NCBI GenBank assembly: GCA_963995505.1
Contig: OZ023181.1
Coordinates: 7,973,487 to 8,037,486 of the forward strand
Source of the DNA: Hypericum androsaemum
Lineage: Eukaryota; Streptophyta; Magnoliopsida; Malpighiales; Hypericaceae
DNA length: 64,000 nucleotides
Reading direction: 5' to 3'
Below the pieces are notes generated by a model that saw only the letters and a list, made by a program, of their open reading frames with translations, ran no database searches and was not told where the DNA came from. Shown one piece after another: positions 54,185-64,000 of the stretch. Every line of letters begins with the position of its first letter. Position 1 is the stretch's first letter. The position numbers and the translations under genes are program-made.

Positions 54185-54322
54185 CGTTTCAGTGTAACAA
54201 ATTTTGGCAGCTAGTATATAGTACTCTGGTATATATATGTACATGTAATCGACCTTATTCCTTTGAGATAGTATGAATACATCATCCTCAAAACAAATTC
54301 CCCATCTCTTATTTTCTTGTTA
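53922..54322 (+). repeat. Copia 2 3' LTR
   Basis: 401 bp, TAACAA...TTGTTA, single copy of the 36-bp unit. Confidence 0.92.
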
Positions 54323-54327
54323 ATGAA

Positions 54328-54886
54328 CCGCATCGATCTTCCAGAGTGTGTCCAAGTCGCGTCTGAATCTCGTTCGTCGGGGTTGCACGATCTGGGTTTT
54401 TCGTTCGACGGGGTTGCACAACCATCTGAGGTCGTCGGTTGCCGTGGAGTGGAGGACCGTCGCCGGTCGGGGTCCGGAGTCGATTATTATCGACTGATTG
54501 AGATTCGCTATCGAGGATAGCAGAACCGATTTGGGGAAGAACACCCAATTGAAAATTAGGGTTCATCCCGATTTGGGGATTTTTGGGAAAAACATCAGTT
54601 TAATCCCACAGATTTTCACGCGTTTCACATAAGGACGAAGTCCTTTGTTCGCTCAGAATGCATAATTTCATAACAATACGAAAGTTTATACACGTGTGCA
54701 AATAAGTACAAAAAACGTGCTAACGTGCATAGGTTCAATAAATACAGTTCAGTCCCTACACTATTTCCTTTTATTCACGTAAGGACGGAGCAGGGTTTTT
54801 CATGAACAATAAATCCGATTTTTGACAGAAAACAACACAATCGATTTTTTTTTCAAAAAATGAATTTAACCAGAACAAACCTTGTT
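54328..54886 (-). other. Copia 1 leader, LTR-proximal part
   Basis: Non-coding sequence between copia 2 and the copia 1 PBS. The minus ORF at 54309-54566 crosses the insertion boundary and is not supported. Confidence 0.65.
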
Positions 54887-54902
54887 ATGGCTCTGATACC
54901 AA
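54887..54902 (-). other. Copia 1 primer binding site
   Basis: Minus strand TTGGTATCAGAGCCAT directly after the 5' LTR, complementary to initiator Met-tRNA. Confidence 0.82.
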
Positions 54903-55359
54903 TGAAGGTTTTCATGCATAAACTTAATTAATGCGAAACTATAATATTTAATGAACACATCATTAAATCGAAATAGCCATATTAAAGTATTTACCTCTTG
55001 TAGCGCAGTCCGTTCTTCGAGAGGTATGTCACAGGGTCGAGGGAGGCTTGTCACTGGTCGTCCTCGCTCACGTACACGAAGCGGGGATCAGGTTTCACCG
55101 CCTAAAAGCCTTGAGAGTCTCCTAGAGAAAAAGCTACGTCTCTTTTTCTCTGGTGTGTGTCTGTCTGTCTCTCTCTCTCCTAGTAAAAACTCCTATTCCG
55201 TATTAATAGAGAATTTCGGGAGGAAAAAGGGGGTGGGAGAGTTATCACGTATAACAAACTCTCCTCATCCAAATCCCTTTCAAATTTAAATTAAAACTAA
55301 AAGATATCCAATATTTTTTATTTAATTTAATAGGATAATCATGGGTAAATAATCTTTCA
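54903..55359 (-). repeat. Copia 1 5' LTR
   Basis: 457 bp, partner of 32251-32711 about 22 kb away. Confidence 0.9.
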
Positions 55360-55364
55360 GTTTT

Positions 55365-56222
55365 TTTAAAAAAAAATTTACACCATGACAATGCCAGAGT
55401 TTAAACCTATCTCTCCTAGATATTTATGACGTCTTGTGCCATTGAGCTACAAGTCCTTGTCTTTCAAATACTAGTTATAATTTCCATGATTACTCGTTAT
55501 GAAGTACTAAAGATAGTTATTTGTTGAATATTTGTAATAATCACTTTTAAATAAAGTTTGACATTCTGAATAAGGATAAAAAAAATTGTACACCGTAATT
55601 TTTCACTAAAATGACCTATTAGGGTAATTCATTAATATTGGTCTACATGCATGGGTCGTGGCCGAAACAGAAAAACAATATTTAAAAAATAACGTTGTTG
55701 ACGCCAAATTTGTCCAACATAAACATAACATGGTAATTTTTTCATAATTTTTTATTCGAGAGATTCGAATTGAGATGCTTCAAACTGTTTCATAACTTTC
55801 ATTTCTTACACTTCTTCGAAATTGAAAAGGAGAGAGGTTGCATTCTAGCTTTAAGATAGAGATCATATTTCTTACTACGAAAACTAGAAGTTTTACTCCT
55901 CGTTTGGGTAATATAGTAGCCAATTGGATTGCGGTTAAGTTTTGTTTACGACTTTGTCCTCTCAATTAGTTACAAATTCTGCTACATGATCTGAACAACC
56001 TTTTATATAATAACTTTCCTATTTAATTTATGAATTATAAGCAGTTGATTATTAAAAAAACTAGAAGTTTGTTATCAGCTAATACAAGTAGTAAAGAGAG
56101 ACTCGCAAGTCACAAATGCTATTTTTTTTTCACAAAAAGATTCTTCCTCGCTATCTCAACCAAGAAACCGAACCCAGTAACTACCAAACAAATAAACGAC
56201 CCCCGCCAAAAGTAACGGAAAC
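55365..56222. other. Intergenic region before the fasciclin-like gene
   Basis: AT-rich. About 55367-55465 resembles the repeat at 19945-20065 and ends ATTGAGCTACAAG. No other gene or clear promoter element recognised. Confidence 0.5.
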
Positions 56223-56885
56223 ATGACGAAACGTATCGGGCTCATCCCTCCATTAATGGCTCCACCTTTCTTGCTCGCCTTTCTCCTGATCCTCTCCGCC
56301 GCCGCTGCTCAAATAACCGAACCCGAACTCGACGCGGCAACCGCGGCCCTCCGGTTCCACGGGTATTCCCTCTTCCCCAATGCCATCGACACGTCGGACC
56401 TCCGCCTCCGCCTCCTCGCGAACTCCTCCGTCTCCAAGTTCACCCTCTTCTCCCCGCCGGATTCGCTCGTGTTCGGCCTCGACCTCCGCTCCTCCGCCCA
56501 TCAGTACACGCTCTCCCTCCTCCGCCACGTGTCCCCGTCCCGCCTCTCCCTCCTCGAACTCCGCCAGGCCGCTTACTCCTCCAACAAGCCCTACTACATC
56601 GACTCCCTCCTCCCCGGCAGCCCGATCATGATCGAGGCCGACGTCAACGGGACCGCTCCCGAGTCTCTGATGGTGAACCGGGTACGGGTCTCGCACCCGG
56701 ACATTTTTCTTGGGCCCTCCATCGCTGTCCATGGTCTGGCCGGGATCCTTCCCGCCGGGCAGGTCCCGCCGCCGGTCTTCAGGCCGGAGGAGTTCTCACC
56801 GGCGAGTTCTCCCAGTCCCAATAGCAGTGATGTTTCCGTTCATCACGAGAAATTCGCCAAGTACCGCCACGACGATGGTCTATGA
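56223..56885 (+). CDS. Fasciclin-like arabinogalactan-type protein, intronless
   Basis: 220 residues. A signal peptide (about residues 1-30, MAPPFLLAFLLILSAAAAQI inside it) sends it to the cell surface. A single fasciclin domain follows (about 35-185), with the LFSPPDSLVFGL block and the late IAVHGLAGILPAGQ block; such domains mediate wall or membrane adhesion. Potential N-glycosylation sites are NSS and NGT. A short SPASSPSPNSS tract could carry O-glycans, but there is no hydrophobic C-terminal GPI signal, so it is probably secreted and fits the FLA19-21-like group. A second Met at codon 12 would also keep the hydrophobic core; the first Met is chosen. GC-rich, giving long antisense shadows. 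Convergent with the EC1 gene. Confidence 0.88.
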   Translation: MTKRIGLIPPLMAPPFLLAFLLILSAAAAQITEPELDAATAALRFHGYSLFPNAIDTSDLRLRLLANSSVSKFTLFSPPDSLVFGLDLRSSAHQYTLSLLRHVSPSRLSLLELRQAAYSSNKPYYIDSLLPGSPIMIEADVNGTAPESLMVNRVRVSHPDIFLGPSIAVHGLAGILPAGQVPPPVFRPEEFSPASSPSPNSSDVSVHHEKFAKYRHDDGL

Positions 56886-57260
56886 GATTCTTGTTAATTA
56901 GTTCTTTCACGTTCTTGTTCTTTCTTTTTTTGTGTCAGTTACTAGGGTTCTTGAAGGGAATTTCTCACTGGATGTATAGTTGAATTCTGATGTGGTATGT
57001 AGAACATTTCAGAGGATTGGAATTGAAACTAAAAAAAATGCATTATCAGTACTCGTGAATGGCCAAGATTCCGTCAAGAAATTTATGATTTTTTTCATCT
57101 TCCGTTATTTATAGTCGAGAATTGTGGGACGAACACGAAACGGAACGGAAAAATTATTATTTTCATTCATAACCTTGACATAACAATCACCAAACGGGTC
57201 ATAACAAAACAGGAAGAATCGTAGATTATTAAAGCCCCAGCATACGTGTGAAGCAAGCAA
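56886..57260. other. 3' spacer between convergent genes
   Basis: 375 bp that must hold both transcript ends; no feature recognised. Confidence 0.5.
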
Positions 57261-57689
57261 TTAGGCCGAGACAGGGCCATGAGCAGCAGTAGGAGCAGCA
57301 GCCGGACCCGAACCCGAACCGCCACGTCCACCACCGGGAGAAGAAGCATCGCAGTACCCTCTCAGCACTTTACCTTCCTCCGCGGTGAAGCCGAGGGAAG
57401 TGAGCATCGCGGGCCAGCAATTGTGCGTGATGACGTCGATGGCCTGGCAACATTGTGGCCCGAGGTCAGCCTGCCCGTTGAGGAAGAAGAGCACTATCTC
57501 GTTCGAGCACGACTTGATCTCCATCAGCGCGTTCCAGCACTCCACCAACCCGCCGCTCGCCTCGAGCCTAGCCGCCAGGTCCCTACCCAGCTCAACCCTG
57601 TCAGGGATGTCCCTAGCTGCCGCAGTTACACTTGCAGCTGCTGCAAGCAGAGCAAGGACAAGTAGAGGGAACATAGTCTTGGGAGACAT
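57261..57689 (-). CDS. Egg cell-secreted protein 1 (EC1)-like, prolamin-like domain
   Basis: Small secreted cysteine-rich protein of the EC1 type; in Arabidopsis EC1 is released by the egg cell at sperm arrival and activates the sperm fusogen. Starting at Met 57687-57689, the 142-residue product has a clean signal peptide (MFPLLVLALLAAAASVTAA). Six cysteines follow the family spacing: VECWNAL, SCSNEIVLFFLNG, QCCQAIDVITHNCWPAML and GYC. The LTSLGFTAEEGKVLRGYC tail is typical. The C-terminus is a Gly/Ser/Pro/Ala-rich extension (about 30 residues). An in-frame upstream Met (57744-57746) would add 19 basic residues before the signal peptide and is less likely. No intron. Confidence 0.92.
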   Translation of the reverse strand: MSPKTMFPLLVLALLAAAASVTAAARDIPDRVELGRDLAARLEASGGLVECWNALMEIKSCSNEIVLFFLNGQADLGPQCCQAIDVITHNCWPAMLTSLGFTAEEGKVLRGYCDASSPGGGRGGSGSGPAAAPTAAHGPVSA

Positions 57690-57777
57690 TATGGTTTTGA
57701 TTAATTTCCTAATTGTGTGTTTGTTTCTCCGAAGCAATGAGGTCAAGATGGTGAGGGTTGAGGGTCAAGTGAGGTGG

Positions 57778-57786
57778 ATTATATAG
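57778..57786 (-). promoter_or_regulatory. TATA box of the EC1-like gene
   Basis: CTATATAAT on the minus strand, about 90-97 bp before the chosen start codon; fits a start site between the two candidate ATGs and supports the downstream one. Confidence 0.5.
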
Positions 57787-58540
57787 TGATGCACTGAGGT
57801 ACATGAGAAGGCTGCCATTTAATTGAGGCGACCTATTGGTGTTCCTTCCTTTAAACAGCTTAGATGAAGGGTCGGGCTTCATCTGTTTTGTATTAAAATC
57901 TATCAGATTACCAGCTAGAATATTAATTATTATGGAGGATTCTAAATGTTGCTTGTTGGAGTTGGGCATGATCACGAGGGACGTGCGGCAACGTCTGGCT
58001 TGCTCTTTAGGGGTTTTTTGTTTATACTATTTCGTATACTGCTGTGCTGAGTTGACTGATAGAGATTCGATTCCGAGTCTTAGAGCTTACTTACTTCACA
58101 CACTAATTATATTTCTAGCTACCAGTGGAGGTAGGTAAGATTTTGATTTGGATATATCAGGTTCAAATTTTATCCATAACTTTGAAAATTATATTTTAAA
58201 TAGGGTTTAAGAGTGATACTCTTAAAGGTTCACCAAAAAAATTTATAATTTCCAGCTCAAGATTAACGAGGAAATTAAAGATTGGCTATGGCTGGCTACC
58301 CAGAGTGCACAGAGATTAAGGCTAATAATAATAATACTTGCAACAACTAAATGAATAAAAGTAACGGATGGACCATTTTTAATATAAGATCCCGTATCTT
58401 TTAAAGTATATTATTTTTCATTATCATTTTTTGAAAATTATTAAATAATTCTATTACAGTATATCTTCACCCATTATCGTTTCATATTTATCATTATCAT
58501 TTTTAATTACAATCGAATTCCTTCCTACCATTATTATTTA
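57787..58540. other. Intergenic region
   Basis: Upstream of EC1 on one side and of the WD40 gene on the other. The plus ORF at 57836-58138 has no family features. Confidence 0.5.
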
Positions 58541-58650
58541 ATGGGCCCAATAAGTATCAGTCCAATAAGCAACAAGTGGGCTTTTGAATCCAGCCCACTT
58601 CTCCGCCGGAGAATAGGCGTCCATCCTCGTCCTCCAGCGGGAAGCGAGAA

Positions 58651-58670
58651 GAGAGAGAGAGAGAGAGAGA
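58651..58670 (+). repeat. (GA)n tract in the WD40 5' UTR
   Basis: About ten GA units ending directly at the start codon ATG (58670-58672); GA-rich leaders are common in plants. Confidence 0.85.
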
Positions 58671-61580
58671 TGAGCGCGTCATCGGAGTTGCCGCAGAGGG
58701 AGGCGTTCGTGTTGAAGGGGCACGAGGGGGCGGTTCTGGCGGCGCGCTTCAACGCCGACGGAAACTACTGCCTGAGCTGCGGCAAGGACCGTACAATCCG
58801 GCTATGGAACCCCCACCGCGGCATCCACATCAAGACCTACAAGTCCCACGCCCGCCCCGTCCGCGACGTCCACGTCACCTCGTACGTATTCCCCCTTCCC
58901 TTCCTAACCTAACCTAACCTAACCTAACCTCCGCGAGTTCCGTGTGTTGACTTCCCTGTTTGTGGCTGTTTAGGGATAACTCTAAGCTCATCTCCTGCGG
59001 CGGCGACCGCCAGGTCTTCTACTGGGACGTGGCCACCGCTCGTGTCATCCGAAAGTTCCGAGGTCATGATAGTGAGGTAACTAACTAACTAACTCCCCGC
59101 CCGCCCCTTGTCTCTTCCGGAATTGAATTGCATTCTTGATTTAGTTGCGCGTTCCGGTTGCAGGTGAATGCCGTTAAGTTTAACGAGCTTGCGACGGTTG
59201 TGGTATCAGCAGGATACGACCAGTCCGTGCGTGTTTGGGATTGCAGATCGCACAGCACAGAGCCTATACAGGTCAGTTATCGCTGCGTGGTGCGTTGGGT
59301 TGCTAATTAGTTTTGAATTACCTGACGTTAGTCGTTTTCTTTGGTTGGTTGGTTGGTTTTCAGATTATTGATGCATTTACCGACAGCGTGATGTCCGTGT
59401 GCTTAACTAAATCTGAGATCATTGCTGGAAGCGTTGATGGCACTGTTAGAACATTTGATATCCGTATTGGTAGGTACGTGTTCTCGAGTTTTTTTTCTTC
59501 TTCATATGGTGGCTTATCGCAGATGCTGGTTAGCTGCTTCATCTGACACAAATTCTTGGTTGTCTTTCTTCTAGGGAAATAGTTGATAACTTGGGACAGC
59601 CTGTGAATTGTATCTCGATGTCTAATGATGGTAATTGCGTATTAGCAAGTTGTTTGGACTCCACATTACGCCTTCTGGATAGGTAGGCTCCCATAAACTT
59701 GTTTGAGCACACATATGCTATCGTTCCCTGGAGATTATTCATTATTTGTCTTACCGGTATCTTCTGACAGATCCACGGGCGAGTTGTTGCAAGAATATAA
59801 AGGGCACACTTGTAAGGTAAACTGGCCAGTGCCTCATTGTAGCTTTTGATGTCTTCGGTGTGTTTCTTCCCACTTTTGGTGTTGTTTCTTTCACAGAGCT
59901 TCGGTGCTGCTTCACCAATTTTTGTTAATTCATTGGGTTGTTTTCATGCCAGTCATACAAACTGGACTGCTGCCTTACCAACTCTGATGCTCATGTAACT
60001 GGTGGATCTGAGGACGGCAACATTTACTTCTGGGATCTTGTGGATGCTTCTGTGGTGTCAAGTTTTCGTGCTCATGCCTCAGTGGTAATTACTTGTCAAT
60101 ACATCAGTTCTGAACTGCATCATTGGTCTGTAATCTGCATGCTGCTTAACCATGATTATTTGCTTTCCAACTTTTATTTCCTAGTGTGTTCAATCACCTT
60201 TTTGTTTTGCCAGTAATTATTATTGGACAAGTGTTCCACAATGTTTTCAGCTTTCTATTGTCTAGTGTCCAATGCAGGAACTTAAATAAATGTTCTGATT
60301 TAGGCTTTGGTGTTCCGGAAGAGGAGCAAGGTCACATTTCAGGCTCGTAAAATGTATCTACTTTTTCATCTAATGTTGTTGATGACAGTAGTTTATGAGA
60401 TCAGTAGCATAATTACAATGGCTTCACATCATCTGCTTGTTAAACATGAGTTTTTCTTCTATTTAGCAAAAAACAAGTTTTTTTGTTTGTTGAGATGACC
60501 ATATTGCTAGCTGCTAGTGGCTTGACAAGTTTATAAGTGTGGAGAATCCACAACCCATTGCTTTAAGGTTTTGGGTTGGATATGGAGACTTCAACATGAT
60601 ATCAATGTGGATTGATCTCATGGCTCGTTTCTTTCACATGACCCTTGGATATAGAGGCTCTAACATGGTACAGAGCGAGTTGATCATGTGGCCATTGTTG
60701 CTCGCATGGCCACCGTATCATGGGACGTTGGTGAAGTGAAAACCCGTGCAAACTTTAGCGCGATGGGCTTAATTTGAGGCGCTAGTTGCAAGTGGTTTGA
60801 CCAATTATATAAGTGTAGAGAATGCACCAACTTATTGTCATAAGTTTTTTGGTTGGATAATGAAGACTTCAATGTTTTCTTCTTCTATATGTTCTGATTT
60901 TTGTTGCTTAATGATAACTCCGTTGCTTTGCGAGCAAGATGTGGGAAACTTTTGGCACCTGAGGAAGAGGAATTTTAGGTTGTAAAGATGAATGCATGCA
61001 TCCAAGTATTCAGGTTTCTAGGACCGACCACATTTCATTGTTTTCTTCTTTCCGTCCATAGGTTTTAAAAGGCCGGCATCATTCTGTTTTCATAGGAAAT
61101 CGATGTCATTCTTCCAAATTATTGATCTATTGACTACTTTTATTTTCATAGGGCATTGCACTTTTCTTCAGTCGGTGGATCCTATATAGCCTGAGATCCC
61201 TCTTAGTTCATCTTCGTAAACATCTCTTCTTTCAACAAACACCAATATCATTGATTGTTGGACCAATCTAAGATGCTCTAGCCCTTTAAAAGTCGCTTTC
61301 CTTACTTGAATATGAACTCTGTTTCGGTCCACCTTATTTAACTCCGGCCCCAAATTTGGTCCTATCTCATTGGATCCCATGTGTTTGGTGAGACTTAACC
61401 TTGTAATTCATTTTCAAACTCCTATATTTTTTTTATGCGAGCATCCATTCTCATGTCTGATATGAAGGGGCCTAATGCCTTGGTCTTTCTTGGCAGGTAA
61501 CAAGCGTCAGTTATCACCCAAAAGAAGATTGTATGCTTACCGCATCCGTCGACGGCACTGTTCGGGTTTGGAAGCCATAA
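58670..61580 (+). CDS. WDR83/MORG1-like WD40-repeat protein
   Basis: Seven-bladed WD40 scaffold; animal WDR83/MORG1 binds MAP-kinase modules and spliceosome complexes. Exons 58670-58881, 58974-59076, 59164-59271, 59364-59473, 59575-59682, 59771-59816, 59953-60084 and 61497-61580, all GT-AG, join in frame to 300 codons plus TAA, matching the family. Repeats visible: LKGHEGAVLAARFNADGNY then DRTIRLWN; DRQVFYWD; YDQSVRVWD; VDGTVRTFDIR; LDSTLRLLDR; SEDGNIYFWDL; and the last exon VSYHPKEDCMLTASVDGTVR with VWKP. The start at 58670 is preferred because the in-frame Met at 58541 would add residues unlike the family, across a (GA)n leader. Intron 7 is 1.4 kb and contains a TRIM-like insertion; the others are 87-136 bp. 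Confidence 0.93.
58905..58931 (+). repeat. (CCTAA)n pentanucleotide repeat in WD40 intron 1
   Basis: About five copies of CCTAA, 25 bp after the exon 1 donor. Not the plant telomere heptamer. Confidence 0.9.
60506..60940 (+). mobile_element. TRIM-like relic in WD40 intron 7
   Basis: Two diverged direct repeats (about 60510-60665 and about 60786-60935, offset about 276 bp) share CTAGTGGCTTGAC/AAGTGGTTTGACC, TATAAGTGTRGAGAATSC and TTGGATAtggAGACTTCAA-type blocks. After the first is TGGTACAGAGCGAG (60666-60679), close to the Met-tRNA primer site. The interior of about 100 bp is coding-free. Boundaries and TSD not resolved. Confidence 0.45.
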
Positions 61581-62364
61581 AACCGCAACTTAGTCACCCT
61601 CTATTCTTCCCGAACCATGGTTAAAACCTTAATGTTGCATCATTCAGATGTTCGGAGAATCTCAGCTAGAGGTCCAGTGCTAGTAGCAGGCTAGTAGCTA
61701 CTCTAAAATGGTCATTTGATTGGGAAAATGGTCCTAAGTTAGGGTTAGGGTTTTGATGGTTTGCTCTTTTTGCGATTTCAGTTTGTGCGATTTTGTAGGA
61801 TTTCGTTCGGTTTGATAGTGTCGGCTGCAAGAATACAAAGAGCGATGTCCTGGTCCTCTTTGCCCATCACCGACACTTTTTCGTTATCAAGCGTGCTTCC
61901 AAGTTTCCTTCGTCATACGGGCATTTAATTTCCTCTCAAGTTATAATGCTGCTAGCTCAACCACCTATATCTTACAAGATAAGTTTGGCATACGACAAGG
62001 TCATTTTCTGTTCCTATTTTTTAAACGTAGATTTCTATTTCTATTGGAGGTACAATTATTGATAAATTTAAGACCCCACCTGCTGCTGTGTTTGAGCTGT
62101 TTCTGGAGGGAGCAAATTGCAAACATCACAATTTATTAGATTGCAAACAAAAACCCCTTTTAACGTATGGTAGCCGATTCTCCTGAGGAGTTAAGATCTG
62201 GGTTTTTGGTTTTTTTTAATGGAAGGGTTTTTGGTGTTAGATTATGTAAGAAAAGACAAGGATATTTATCAAGGTTCAAATTTTGGCAGTGTTATGGTGT
62301 AATAATTTATGTTTCAAAAAAATTATATAGGAAGAGAGAAATGAGGGTAGCCGAGGGAAATTGT
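61581..62364. other. 3' flank of the WD40 gene
   Basis: 3' UTR and spacer. No further gene; the plus ORF at 62167-62472 runs into the MITE. Confidence 0.5.
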
Positions 62365-62372
62365 GTTTTTAT

Positions 62373-62813
62373 CATTGTTTTCAAAAACGACTCAGAGAGT
62401 GACTCGGAGTTTGGTCTGACCTTTGGATCAACTGGTCTGACCGGTTGGACTATAAGTTTTTATATATATTAATATATATAGTAAATATTAGGTTTAAAAA
62501 TTAATATTTTATATATATTGGTCAATTTATTTCATATTTAGTATAATTATCTTTGTTAATTTAGTTTATTTTGTGTTGATTTGAAAATTTCGAGTATATA
62601 ATCTGATTTTTTTTGGTTGGGTTGGGTGAATTCTGAATTTTTGGATTAAATTTTTGGTCAAACCTAACGAACCGAATTTTTTCGGGTCAAAATCTGAACC
62701 AACTGCCCAGTCTGATCGAAAATCATCTAATTCGTTAGTTAAACGTACGTACATGGTTTTCTGACCCGTCCAAAATTTTGATTCACGATCGGACCACATC
62801 TTCGAAAACAATG
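62373..62813. mobile_element. hAT-type MITE, copy B
   Basis: 441 bp with terminal repeat CATTGTTTTC (right-end complement 62804-62813) and a perfect 8-bp TSD GTTTTTAT (62365-62372 and 62814-62821). Shares its ends, ACTCGG/GACCCGG subterminal motifs and GGTCTGACC/GGTCCGACC block with 15017-15439. No coding sequence. Confidence 0.88.
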
Positions 62814-62821
62814 GTTTTTAT

Positions 62822-64000
62822 TGGATTTGGGATTCAGCTTTCGGTGCTAAAATCCAGCGTCGTCCCTGGTTGAGCGTGGAAAAGACCGGTTTACTTTCCA
62901 AGTGTCACAGGTTTTGTTCTTTTGCCTGTCGCAAAGAGACACTACACGTGTCTCCGATGCTTGAATGTTAATTCATTAATCGATAATCATCAACATTATA
63001 TAAAACCAGTATATTCAGAAAAGAAAAAAAAATCTACTTTGATATGATCTTAATTGTATATGTGTATGTCTAAGTGATAATCAAAGTGATTTTCGTTAGC
63101 TCCAGTTAATTGAACTATTTCGCGAGTTATATTAGGCCACTTAATTTTATTCGTGTATCATGTTATATCATTTATTTAATCTACGTAGCAGATCATTAAT
63201 TTTGATCTGGACATCTTCGATCTCTTCTCGGACAAGATTTGAATTCCGGTGTTACCGAATTTGTCCTATTTTTCTCAAATTAGTGAAGTAATATATTAAG
63301 CGGATTAAATTATTAATACGGCATGACACACGAATAAGTTAATTATGTGACATGAAATACATAATAGTTCAATTAACTTGTGTTAATAGTTAATGGGTGT
63401 CACATAATTGTTGTAATGTAAAATATCTATCATCTGATTAATAGAAGTTATTATTACAAAATACGAATGTGTTAAAGCGCAAAATTACAAAATATCAAGT
63501 GGATTTTGAAACAGTAAAAAACCAGTATATTTTTTTCCCAATTGGGAAGCTAGTGCATATTTTTCTCTGTCCTATTCCTTGTATTTTCTTGTCCAAGCAT
63601 TTCTTGGTTGTTCAGGGACTTAAAAAAGGCTTACAAATGGTGACAAAAGTAAGTAAATTTTCATAGTCAGTCCTCCTGGTATCATTGATGACCTCGAGGA
63701 AAAAGTTACGATAATCTCTCAAGTTATTCCCTTCTTCCTTATATAGATGAAATAAAAATGTTATCAGACAAGTTATTCTCTTTCGTTAGGGACCACTAGC
63801 TAGTGACATTTCCCATTTTTTTGTGATCATAGACAATCGCTTAGTCAGGATAAATTTTGAGTTTATTGTACATAAAATCTTAAATTTTAATAAAACTTTA
63901 AAAAAGTGTAAGAGTACCAAAATTAGACACGTATGTATTAAATTGAGAAGGACACATTAACGAAGAAATGCCAGAAAGATTTATACCTTAAGATATGTTA
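62822..64000. other. Terminal AT-rich stretch
   Basis: No supportable gene, RNA or complete mobile element; the ORF at 63469-63666 shows no family features. Confidence 0.45.

Larger units (their letters stand above)
48896..54322 (+). mobile_element. Copia 2: Ty1/copia retrotransposon with TA...TA LTR ends
   Basis: LTRs 48896-49332 and 53922-54322 begin TAACAA and end TTGTTA, with a perfect TSD ATGAA (48891-48895 and 54323-54327). The PBS TGGTATCAGAGCA starts directly after the 5' LTR (49333) and a PPT TTGTGGGGGCG directly precedes the 3' LTR, confirming the unusual boundaries. The domain order protease, integrase, RT, RNase H is copia type. By eye the LTRs differ by about a dozen substitutions plus one 36-bp duplication. 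Stops in gag, after gag and before RT, and an altered integrase, make it non-functional. Double CCHC knuckles with KLHGYP tails suggest the Ale/Retrofit lineage (inference). Confidence 0.92.
32251..55359 (-). mobile_element. Copia 1: Ty1/copia retrotransposon, split by two nested elements
   Basis: LTRs at 32251-32711 (3') and 54903-55359 (5') start TGAAGG and end CTTCA. On the minus strand the 5' LTR is followed by PBS TTGGTATCAGAGCCAT (54887-54902), and a GTGGGAGA purine tract precedes the 3' LTR (32712-32720). Flanking pentamers are GTTAT (32246-32250) and GTTTT (55360-55364), an imperfect TSD. Removing the two insertions (38390-47503 and 48896-54327, each counted with one target-site copy) leaves about 8.56 kb: a leader of about 2.4 kb, gag-pol over 33795-37907 and about 1.1 kb of 3' untranslated sequence. 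Multiple stops and frameshifts, and a changed RT active site, make it inactive. Confidence 0.88.

Noticed and set aside
56253..56732. 159-codon minus ORF opposite the fasciclin-like gene
   Set aside because: Antisense shadow, Gly/Glu/Val-rich, no family features; the plus frame has signal peptide and fasciclin motifs.
58541..58669. Upstream in-frame start for the WD40 protein
   Set aside because: The extra residues do not resemble the family and cross a (GA)n leader; 58670 matches the known N-terminus.
58905..58931. Telomere-like repeat
   Set aside because: Unit is CCTAA, not the plant CCCTAAA heptamer, and short; simple intronic repeat.

Overview
The window is nuclear DNA of a flowering plant, probably a eudicot. 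Host genes have GT-AG introns and plant families (cinnamyl/mannitol alcohol dehydrogenase, fasciclin-like arabinogalactan protein, egg-cell-secreted EC1 protein). The spacers are packed with plant transposons: Cassandra-type TRIM, hAT, MULE, Ty1/copia, chromodomain Ty3/gypsy and LINE. The species cannot be named from the sequence alone.

Layout. 0-19 kb is a transposon field without a host gene: a Cassandra-like TRIM (301-879), a degraded hAT element (2126-5110), and a LINE relic split by a second hAT element that itself received a chromodomain gypsy element (6473-12714). These are followed by a small reverse-oriented retroposon, a hAT-type MITE and a copia deletion derivative next to a long (TA)n tract. 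19.2-31.6 kb holds genes: a five-exon alcohol dehydrogenase (+, 3.3-kb first intron full of repeats), a four-exon secreted aminoacylase-1/M20 peptidase (-), a doubtful small gene and a Pack-MULE-like element carrying an RRM-like fragment. 31.6-55.4 kb is a broken organic cation/carnitine transporter followed by a 23-kb nest: a minus-strand copia element whose leader was invaded by a 9.1-kb LARD with about 2.5-kb LTRs and by a plus-strand copia element with non-canonical TA...TA LTR ends. 55.4-64 kb holds three host genes (fasciclin-like protein +, EC1 -, eight-exon WDR83/MORG1-like WD40 protein +), a TRIM-like insertion in a WD40 intron, and a second copy of the hAT MITE.

Target-site duplications (TSDs) fix the ends and the order of most insertions: LINE, then hAT (TSD GTCATAAT), then gypsy (TSD GTCCA); copia 1, then LARD (TSD TCGCA) and copia 2 (TSD ATGAA). 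The host genes look like independent housekeeping, cell-wall or reproductive genes, not a cluster or pathway. No convincing new biological system was found. The most unusual items are the non-canonical copia ends, an extra sense ORF in the copia 1 leader, the possible captured RRM segment and the LTR minisatellite whose copy number differs between the two LTRs.
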